A DNA stretch of 22,187 nt, taken from the NCBI GenBank assembly GCA_002403205.1, contig DHHJ01000002.1, positions 1-22,187 on the forward strand. Direction: 5' to 3'. Under the pieces are notes generated by a model. That model did not search any database, was not told the DNA's origin, and worked only from the letters and a program-made list of their open reading frames with translations. Shown here piece by piece: positions 1-6,208 of this stretch. Position 1 is the first letter of the stretch. Each line of letters starts with the position of its first letter. Made by a program: the position numbers and the translations under genes. This DNA is from Anaerolineaceae bacterium UBA4775 (lineage in GTDB: Bacteria; Chloroflexota; Anaerolineae; Anaerolineales; Anaerolineaceae).

Positions 1-68
1 CAGCTTGCTGCGGGGAGGTTTCATTACGATTGCTTTAAAATTTGACAGGATTTACATGCAATCAACTT

Positions 69-73
69 GGAGG
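69..73 (+). promoter_or_regulatory. Shine-Dalgarno of ftsH, sets the GTG start
   Basis: The sequence GGAGG stands five bases before the GTG at position 79. The in-frame TTG at 67 overlaps this site and has no such signal of its own, so the GTG is the better start and shortens the protein by four residues. The 66 bases before it hold no promoter that I would defend. Confidence 0.75.
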
Positions 74-78
74 ACGTC

Positions 79-1935
79 GTGAAAGCACGCAACCAATCGT
101 TTATCATCTACATATTGCTATTCATGGCAATAATTGCGATGGTTTTCTTTACTGTTAATCAGCAAAGCCAGGCCATTGAAGAAATACCGATCAATAAACT
201 CGCTGCCGACATACGTGAAGGCAGAGTTAAAACAATCATCGAAGACGATAGCCGGCTTGAAATCCAATACACAAACAATGATATTAAGGTCTCCACCAAA
301 GACCCAAGCACACCCTTAATTGCCCAATTGGTAGAATTGGGCGTCACATCTGAAGACCTTGCTGCCGAGAAGATCTCTGTCGACATCAGGCTCCCAAGCT
401 CATGGGTGGGGATTGTCTCCATCCTCAGTTACATTTTGCCGTTCGTCATTCTGATTGGCCTGTTTTGGTTCATCTTCCGGCAGGCGCAGGGCAGCAACAA
501 TGCCGCCATGTCCTTTGGCAAATCCAGAGCCCGCATGTTCACGGGAGACCACCCCACGGTCACCTTTGAAGATGTAGCCGGGGTTGAAGAAGCCAAAGAA
601 GAACTGCAAGAAGTCGTTGAATTTCTGCGTGAACCCCAGAAGTTCATCTCGCTGGGCGCCCGCATACCCAAAGGTGTGCTGCTGGTTGGCGCACCTGGCA
701 CAGGCAAAACCTTGATGGCAAAAGCCGTTTCCGGCGAAGCAGGCGTACCATTCTTCTCCATCTCTGGTTCTGAATTCGTAGAAATGTTTGTGGGTGTGGG
801 TGCATCCCGCGTACGGGACCTGTTTGACCAGGCCAAGCGGCATTCACCTGCCATTGTCTTCGTTGACGAAATTGATGCCGTCGGGCGCCACCGCGGTGCC
901 GGGCTGGGCGGCAGCCATGACGAACGTGAGCAGACTCTCAACCAGCTCCTGGTCGAGATGGATGGGTTTGACACCGACACCAATGTGATCATCATTGCCG
1001 CCACAAACAGGCCGGACATTCTTGACCCGGCCTTATTACGCCCTGGGCGGTTCGATCGCCGGGTGGTACTCGACCGTCCCGATATCAAAGGGCGTGAAGA
1101 GATCCTTCAAGTGCATGTTAAGGGTAAACCCGTTTCCCCCGATGTGGACCTGAACGATATTGCCCGCTCAACACCTGGTTTTGTGGGTGCAGACATCGAA
1201 AACCTGGTCAACGAAGCGGCCATCCTGGCTGCTCGACGCGACAAACGCATTATTGAGCATCCAGAATTCATGGAAGCCATCGAACGTGTGATCGCCGGAC
1301 CGGAACGGAAAAGCCGCCTGATCAACGAAAGCGAAAAGAAGATCATCGCCTATCATGAAGCCGGCCATGCAGTGGTCATCAACGCCCTCCCAGAAGCGGA
1401 CACCGTTCAAAAAATCTCAATCATTTCCCGCGGTGAAGCTGGCGGGTACACAATTGCCTTCCCTGAAGAAGACCGATTTTTGAAATCACGCCAGCAGATC
1501 ATGAGTGATATGGTCACATTATTGGGCGGCCGTGCTGCCGAGGAGATCGTTTTCAACGATATCACCTCTGGTGCATCCAACGATCTCGAAAGGGTCACAA
1601 AACTCGCCCGCACAATGGTCATGCGGCTGGGCATGAGCGAAGAGTTGGGTCCGATGGTTTATGGCAAAAAGGAAGAACTCGTTTTCCTGGGCCGAGAGAT
1701 CTCCGAACAGCGAGATTACTCCGAACATATCGCTGAGAAGATCGACTCAGCTATCCAGTCAATTGTCCAAGAATCCTACAATAAAGCCAAGGACATCCTG
1801 AACCGCTATCGACAGGAATTGGACCTGGTTGCTGAAAAATTACTCGAGACCGAAACGCTCTCAGCGGATGAGTTTTATAACATCTTCCCGACACCCGTTG
1901 AAAAAACGGGTGGCATCCCAGAGAAAGTTCTGTAA
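79..1935 (+). CDS. ftsH: ATP-dependent zinc metalloprotease FtsH
   Basis: FtsH is a membrane-anchored AAA+ protease that unfolds and degrades misassembled membrane proteins and some short-lived cytosolic regulators, working as a hexamer on the inner face of the membrane. From the GTG start the protein is 618 residues, usual for the family. Visible parts in order: first membrane helix (about 7-26), extracytoplasmic domain, second membrane helix (about 109-133), AAA+ module with Walker A GAPGTGKT (204-211), Walker B VFVDEID (260-266) and the second region of homology RPGRFDR (321-327), then the M41 peptidase with the zinc motif HEAGH (426-430) and the third zinc ligand Asp in SGASND (about 502). 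All key residues are intact. It stands alone on the plus strand and is followed by a terminator. The identification is secure; only the exact start is inferred. Confidence 0.98.
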   Translation: MKARNQSFIIYILLFMAIIAMVFFTVNQQSQAIEEIPINKLAADIREGRVKTIIEDDSRLEIQYTNNDIKVSTKDPSTPLIAQLVELGVTSEDLAAEKISVDIRLPSSWVGIVSILSYILPFVILIGLFWFIFRQAQGSNNAAMSFGKSRARMFTGDHPTVTFEDVAGVEEAKEELQEVVEFLREPQKFISLGARIPKGVLLVGAPGTGKTLMAKAVSGEAGVPFFSISGSEFVEMFVGVGASRVRDLFDQAKRHSPAIVFVDEIDAVGRHRGAGLGGSHDEREQTLNQLLVEMDGFDTDTNVIIIAATNRPDILDPALLRPGRFDRRVVLDRPDIKGREEILQVHVKGKPVSPDVDLNDIARSTPGFVGADIENLVNEAAILAARRDKRIIEHPEFMEAIERVIAGPERKSRLINESEKKIIAYHEAGHAVVINALPEADTVQKISIISRGEAGGYTIAFPEEDRFLKSRQQIMSDMVTLLGGRAAEEIVFNDITSGASNDLERVTKLARTMVMRLGMSEELGPMVYGKKEELVFLGREISEQRDYSEHIAEKIDSAIQSIVQESYNKAKDILNRYRQELDLVAEKLLETETLSADEFYNIFPTPVEKTGGIPEKVL

Positions 1936-1951
1936 GCCATCTCTGCATATC

Positions 1952-1987
1952 AAAAAGGCTGCGATTGATAAGGTCGCAGCCTTTTTT
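1952..1987. terminator. Bidirectional Rho-independent terminator between ftsH and the acyl-CoA synthetase gene
   Basis: GGCTGCGA (1957-1964) pairs perfectly with TCGCAGCC (1974-1981) across a nine-base loop. The stem is flanked by A5 on the left and T6 on the right, which can extend it and give a U-run in either direction. It lies between the convergent ends of ftsH (stop at 1935) and the minus-strand gene ending at 2003, so it can stop transcription from both sides. Confidence 0.92.
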
Positions 1988-2002
1988 ATTATAGTAAGTC
2001 GT

Positions 2003-3619
2003 TTACAAATCAGGGTCTTCAGTCGATAACACCCGCCTGAGCACCTTCCCGACCATCGTGCGGGGCAGCGCGTCTCTGAAAGTAACACCTTTAGGGACCT
2101 TGTAACGGGTTAAGTACTGATCACAAAACGCCTGGATTTCTTCGGGCGAACTGGTTTCGCCCGGTTTAAGAACCACCCAGGCTTTGGCCGCTTCGTTCCC
2201 ATGTTCATCAACCACGCCAGCCACGGCCGCTTCTTTCACCTTGGGATGGTGCAAAAGGACCGCCTCAATCTCGTTTGGCCACACCTGGAATCCCCCCACC
2301 TTAATCACATCTTTCTTACGATCAACGATGTAAAAATAGCCATCCTGATCCATTTTTACCACATCTCCCGTGAACAACCAGCCGTCTTTGAGGGTCTGGG
2401 ATGTCTCTTCTGGCCGCTGATGGTATCCGGCCATCACCTGGGGCCCCTTAATGACCAATTCGCCGATTTCCCCAACGTCCATTTCTCTCTGACCCGTTTC
2501 CAGGTCCACCACTTTGCAGTCCACATTAGGCAGGGGCAGCCCGATCGAGCCAGGCCGGTTTTCGCCTAAGATCGGGTTGCAGTGTGTGGCGGTCGGGGCT
2601 TCCGAAAGACCGTAACCCTCCACCAGGTGGCCATTGGTCAGTGCTTCAAATTCCTGCTTAACAATGATTGGCAGGGTTGCCGAACCAGAAATGCACGCCT
2701 TGATGGAGGAAAGGTCATATTCACCTGCCATCACTGCCGGGTAGTGATTGATGGCGGCGTACAGGCTGGGTACTCCCGGGAAGATCGTTGCCTGGTATTT
2801 CTGGAGTGCCTCTAATAATTCATCCAGCTTTCGAGGATCGGGGATCAACACCATCCGTGCCCGCATTTTCACCGCCAGGTTCATTCCCAGCACCATGCCA
2901 TAGACATGATAGATCGGGATCGCCACCAAAATGGTCTCTTCACCGGGCTGGGTATTGACCAGCCATTGGTCAAACTGGTATACATTGGCGACCAAATTGC
3001 GATGCAATCCAACGGCACATTTCGGGGTGCCCGTGGTCCCGCCCGAGTATTGAAAAACAGCGGGGTCCTCCGCGCTGACTTCACGTGTAACCGGTTCACC
3101 CTCAGCATGATCTTCAAGCATTTGTTCCCAGGTGATATCATCAGGCGAAAGTGCAGCTCGTGTCCCCCCTACAACCACCAGCGATGAAAGAGCAGTCTTA
3201 TTTTTTAACGGATAGATCGCCTGGTAGTCCGATTCGGGCAAGATCAAGACCTTGATCCCCGATTCCCGGGCTTGGGTTTCAACTTCTGCCGGCCGGTAGG
3301 CCGGGTTTAGCGCCATCACCACCCCGCCTGCCTTCAGCGCGCCGTAAAAGCTGACCACAAATTCAGGCGAGTTTGGCAGCAGAATTCCCACGCGCTCGCC
3401 TTGTTTGAGCCCATTGGATACCAAGAACCGGGCTAACCGATCTGAGAGGTCATCAAGCTCGCGGTAGGTTGTTGCTTCTCCCTCATAGATCGTGCAGATC
3501 GATTCCCCTGCCTCATGCACAGCTGATCTCCACAGGTCAACCAAGGACAGGTTGGGAATTTCAATCTCGGCTGGAACACCTTCATCATAATGCGCCAGCC
3601 AGGGTTTATGGGTTTTCAT
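2003..3619 (-). CDS. AMP-forming acyl-CoA synthetase (long-chain fatty acid-CoA ligase-like)
   Basis: This 538-residue protein belongs to the ANL superfamily of adenylating enzymes, which activate a carboxylic acid with ATP to an acyl-adenylate and then form the CoA thioester. Motifs seen: the phosphate-binding loop YSGGTTGTPK (191-200), A5 EGYGLSEAPTATH (334-346), TGDVV (417-421), the hinge region DRKKDVIKVGGFQVWPNEIE (433-452), and the C-terminal catalytic lysine in PRTMVGK (Lys525). Order and length match FadD/LcfB-type medium or long-chain ligases; chain-length preference cannot be read from the sequence. The ATG overlaps the end of miaA by 14 bases, and an AAGGAGA site lies about 11 bases upstream, within miaA, so the two are probably translationally coupled. 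It is the last gene of the yraN-miaA operon and ends at the shared terminator. Confidence 0.9.
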   Translation of the reverse strand: MKTHKPWLAHYDEGVPAEIEIPNLSLVDLWRSAVHEAGESICTIYEGEATTYRELDDLSDRLARFLVSNGLKQGERVGILLPNSPEFVVSFYGALKAGGVVMALNPAYRPAEVETQARESGIKVLILPESDYQAIYPLKNKTALSSLVVVGGTRAALSPDDITWEQMLEDHAEGEPVTREVSAEDPAVFQYSGGTTGTPKCAVGLHRNLVANVYQFDQWLVNTQPGEETILVAIPIYHVYGMVLGMNLAVKMRARMVLIPDPRKLDELLEALQKYQATIFPGVPSLYAAINHYPAVMAGEYDLSSIKACISGSATLPIIVKQEFEALTNGHLVEGYGLSEAPTATHCNPILGENRPGSIGLPLPNVDCKVVDLETGQREMDVGEIGELVIKGPQVMAGYHQRPEETSQTLKDGWLFTGDVVKMDQDGYFYIVDRKKDVIKVGGFQVWPNEIEAVLLHHPKVKEAAVAGVVDEHGNEAAKAWVVLKPGETSSPEEIQAFCDQYLTRYKVPKGVTFRDALPRTMVGKVLRRVLSTEDPDL

Positions 3620-4550
3620 GATTAAGTTGTCTCCTTATAAAAGCTTCCATCTCATTCACCACATCAGGAGAAGCGGCGAACCAGGTGATGCGCTCGTCAT
3701 CCGGTTTGAACCAGTTTGCCTGCCGGCGCACAAACATTCGTGTGTTGCGTTTGATCAGGGCCACTGCATCTTCCAGGCTGATTTCCCCTTGCAATGTCTT
3801 GATGATCTCTCCGTAGCCGATGGCAGACAGGGTCGTCAGATCAGGAGCATACCCTGCATCCAGCAAGCCTTTTACTTCCTGAACCAGGCCGTCTTCCAGC
3901 ATCTGTTCGATCCGCTGGTCAACACGTGCATACAGTTCCTCGCGCGGACGTTCAAGGCCCAGGATTAACGAGTCATACCGGGGAGATTGTTTTCGCCGCT
4001 GGTCTGAAAATCGCTCACCGGTCTTTAAGATCACTTCCCAGGCACGCACCGTCCTGCGCAGGTTACGGTAATCAATTTTGCTGGCAGCAGCCGGGTCAAT
4101 GCGCTCCAGGCGCTCGTACAAGCCCTCTGCGCCGATTTCATCAGCCCAATGGGTAATCGCATCCCTCAGGGCATGATCGGGCGCCTGGGCCGGTATGCGC
4201 CAGCCTTCGATGATTGCGCGCATATATTGACCCGTACCGCCTACCAAGAAAGGCACCCGATGGCGCGCATGGATAGCGTCAATTGCCCGGTAGGCTGCGC
4301 GCTGATAAATGCCCAAACTCCATACCTCATCCGGGTCGGCCACATCGATCAGGTGGTGGGGCACCGCTGCCATTTCTGCTTCTGTGGGTTTTGCCGTGCC
4401 AATATCCATCCCCCGATACAGCAGCCGCGAATCGGCCGATACAATCTCACCCCCCAGGCGCTGGGCCAGGGTGATCGACAGCGCCGTTTTGCCGACGGCG
4501 GTAGGCCCTAAAATGATCACCAACGGTGGTTTTTGGTTTGGTGTATTCAT
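3606..4550 (-). CDS. miaA: tRNA dimethylallyltransferase MiaA
   Basis: MiaA transfers a dimethylallyl group from DMAPP to N6 of adenosine 37 in tRNAs that read codons starting with U. The 314-residue protein shows the P-loop GPTAVGKT (15-22), the conserved ADSRLLYRGMDIGTAKP stretch with the catalytic-type Asp at 40, and the GGTGQY motif (104-109), followed by the helical insertion domain and the usual RNTRMFVRRQ.NWF segment near the C-terminus. Length is typical. Its ATG overlaps the yraN stop as ATGA (4547-4550) and there is no clear ribosome binding site, which fits translational coupling to yraN. Its own end overlaps the acyl-CoA synthetase start by 14 bases. Confidence 0.97.
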   Translation of the reverse strand: MNTPNQKPPLVIILGPTAVGKTALSITLAQRLGGEIVSADSRLLYRGMDIGTAKPTEAEMAAVPHHLIDVADPDEVWSLGIYQRAAYRAIDAIHARHRVPFLVGGTGQYMRAIIEGWRIPAQAPDHALRDAITHWADEIGAEGLYERLERIDPAAASKIDYRNLRRTVRAWEVILKTGERFSDQRRKQSPRYDSLILGLERPREELYARVDQRIEQMLEDGLVQEVKGLLDAGYAPDLTTLSAIGYGEIIKTLQGEISLEDAVALIKRNTRMFVRRQANWFKPDDERITWFAASPDVVNEMEAFIRRQLNHENP

Positions 4551-4909
4551 AAATCGGCACCGATAAAATGCTCTAAATCAACACTGTTAGATTGACGATC
4601 AACCTGCAGGGCAATTACATCAATGCGCCAATCGTCAGGTGCGTCCGGGTGGGCTTGCATCCACATTAAAGCAGTGTTTTGTAATCGGGCCATTTTCGTG
4701 GGTGTGATGCTTTCTTCGGGTAAGCCAAAGGTCTCGGAAGTGCGCGTTTTGACCTCAACAAACACAACTGTGTCCTCATCCAGGGCAATCAGGTCAATCT
4801 CACCATAAGCAGCGTGGTAGTTCTGTTCAATCACCTGGTAACCCTTGTCTGCCAGGTATTGCGCTGCGATCTGCTCGCCCGATTTTCCGATTTTCTTTTG
4901 GTAAGTCAT
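4547..4909 (-). CDS. yraN: YraN/UPF0102 family endonuclease-fold protein
   Basis: This is a small protein of the UPF0102 (YraN) family, which has a restriction-endonuclease-like fold; its cellular role is not settled, though genetic links to DNA repair or recombination have been proposed. The family core is present: the early GEQIAAQYL.DKGY segment, GEIDLIA.DED and VFVEVKTR, which carry the Asp, Glu and Lys of the PD-(D/E)xK-like site. I place the start at the ATG at 4909 (120 residues) rather than the GTG at 4924. The predicted promoter would start transcription only a few bases before that GTG, whereas the ATG has a short leader with an AGTGGA site. It is first in an operon with miaA and the acyl-CoA synthetase. 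Confidence 0.9.
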   Translation of the reverse strand: MTYQKKIGKSGEQIAAQYLADKGYQVIEQNYHAAYGEIDLIALDEDTVVFVEVKTRTSETFGLPEESITPTKMARLQNTALMWMQAHPDAPDDWRIDVIALQVDRQSNSVDLEHFIGADL

Positions 4910-4934
4910 CACGGTCCACTTCACGAATGCGTTA

Positions 4935-4963
4935 ATCCTATTCTATTGAATAGAGCCCGTCAA
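4935..4963 (-). promoter_or_regulatory. Sigma70-type promoter of the yraN operon
   Basis: On the minus strand, TTGACG (4963-4958) and TAGGAT (4940-4935) are separated by exactly 17 bases. Transcription would start near 4928, leaving a leader of about 20 bases before the ATG at 4909. The spacer holds a 13-base palindrome (4942-4954), a possible operator. Confidence 0.6.
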
Positions 4964-5002
4964 GCAAAATCCGACCATCCGCCATAACCGCCATTTTTAA
5001 GT

Positions 5003-5019
5003 TAAAATCAATATTGAGG
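5003..5019 (+). promoter_or_regulatory. Possible -10 element and ribosome binding site of cinA
   Basis: TAAAAT at 5003-5008 resembles a -10 element and GAGG at 5016-5019 stands four bases before the ATG at 5024. No convincing -35 hexamer lies at the right distance, so the promoter half is weak while the ribosome binding site is reasonable. Confidence 0.35.
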
Positions 5020-5023
5020 TGCT

Positions 5024-6208
5024 ATGCCTGTATTAGAGATCATCACCATCGGGACCGAGCTTTTACTCGGGGAAATTGTCGACACCAACTCCACCTATAT
5101 TGCCAGGACGCTGCGTGATCATGGCATTGATATTTATCGCATCACGACCATTGGTGACAACCCCAACCGAATTGCGGCTACGATCAGGGAGGCCCTGCGA
5201 CGCGCGGACATCATCATTACCACAGGCGGACTCGGACCGACCGTCGACGATCCGACCCGGCAGGCTGTTGCCGATGCTGTCGATGTTGCGTTGGTTTTCG
5301 TTGATCAGCTTTGGGACCAAATTTTGGAAAGGTTCAAAGCCTACGGCAGGCCACCCACTCAGAACAACCGCCGCCAGGCCTACATCCCCTCGGGAGCCAT
5401 ACCCATCGCCAACCCAGTAGGGACAGCACCCTGTTTTATTGTTGAGCAGGGCGCTTCCAGCATCATTTCACTGCCGGGCGTCCCGCAGGAGATGAAGTAC
5501 ATCCTCCACCAAGAGGTGATTCCATTCTTAAAAGATAAATACCAGCTCCAATCCCAAATCATCAAAGCAACAGTGTTGCACCTTGCTTCTGTGGGCGAAT
5601 CGGTCATTGATGAAGCGATTGCAGACTTAGAAAATTATGCCAACCCAACCGTAGGCTTGCTGGCACACCCCGGTCAGGTTGATGTCAGGGTGACAGCCAA
5701 AGCCCAATCTGAGGTAGAGGCACAGGAGATGATCCAGCCAATCCTTGCGGAGTTGTATCAACGGCTTGGTGATCATATCTATGGCAGAAATGGGGACACC
5801 CTCGCAGGTGTGATTGCAGCATTGCTCGAAAAACACGATTTACAAGTAACCATCCTCACTTTCGGGCTGAATGATTTTTATGAAAAACACATCCACCAGG
5901 CTTATACCGATAGGATTAAAGTCATCCCGCTCACTGCCCTGCCGCCAGAACCGCAGGCACTGGTTGAGGAAGTCAATCGGCGCGTCGGACAGCAAGACGG
6001 CGAACTTGGTTTTGGGCTGGTTTTACAGAAAACACCACAAGTCGAAGTATATATTGTCTATCAGGATGCAAACCAAACCATCACAAAAACCCGCCGGTTT
6101 GGCGGCCCAAGGGAGAATGCCCCCTTGTGGGCTGCCAACATTGGGCTTGATGAATTGCGACGCAAACTGACCCAGTTTATCAGTAATCACCAGACAGGAG
6201 AATCATGA
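5024..6208 (+). CDS. cinA: CinA-like protein with an intact N-terminal domain and a degenerate PncC-type C-terminal domain
   Basis: The N-terminal half (about 1-170) is the COG1058/MoCF-like domain of CinA, with GTELLLGEIVDTN (10-22), TTGGLGPTVDDPTR (66-79) and PGVPQEMK (151-158); in characterised CinA proteins this part hydrolyses ADP-ribose or related pyridine-nucleotide derivatives. A middle domain follows to about 250. The last 140 residues align in order with the nicotinamide-nucleotide amidase (PncC) domain: an opening DTLAGVIAALLE helix, a GELGFGLVL strand, VEVYIVYQ and a closing RRFGGPR plus helix. However, the ESCTGG active-site stretch is absent, replaced around 276-286 by LTFGLNDF. 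I infer an amidase-dead pseudoenzyme domain. Total length (394) is close to normal CinA. The stop overlaps the next start as ATGA, implying coupled translation. Confidence 0.88.
   Translation: MPVLEIITIGTELLLGEIVDTNSTYIARTLRDHGIDIYRITTIGDNPNRIAATIREALRRADIIITTGGLGPTVDDPTRQAVADAVDVALVFVDQLWDQILERFKAYGRPPTQNNRRQAYIPSGAIPIANPVGTAPCFIVEQGASSIISLPGVPQEMKYILHQEVIPFLKDKYQLQSQIIKATVLHLASVGESVIDEAIADLENYANPTVGLLAHPGQVDVRVTAKAQSEVEAQEMIQPILAELYQRLGDHIYGRNGDTLAGVIAALLEKHDLQVTILTFGLNDFYEKHIHQAYTDRIKVIPLTALPPEPQALVEEVNRRVGQQDGELGFGLVLQKTPQVEVYIVYQDANQTITKTRRFGGPRENAPLWAANIGLDELRRKLTQFISNHQTGES
6196..6200 (+). promoter_or_regulatory. Shine-Dalgarno of the deaminase-CYTH gene
   Basis: AGGAG lies inside the last codons of cinA, four bases before the ATG at 6205, which itself overlaps the cinA stop codon. 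This gives strong independent re-initiation and fixes the start. Confidence 0.8.

Noticed and set aside
42..70. Perfect TTGACA at 42-47 as a -35 for ftsH
   Set aside because: At 16-18 bases downstream there is only ACTTGG-like sequence overlapping the ribosome binding site; no usable -10 and it would leave no leader.
429..1088. Long open frame of 219 codons antisense to ftsH
   Set aside because: It lies wholly opposite the AAA+ domain of ftsH, has no protein family features, and is a codon-bias shadow.
2201..2815. Two open frames on the plus strand opposite the acyl-CoA synthetase
   Set aside because: Low-complexity, His- and Phe-rich translations with no motif; the minus-strand gene is complete and well conserved across the same bases.
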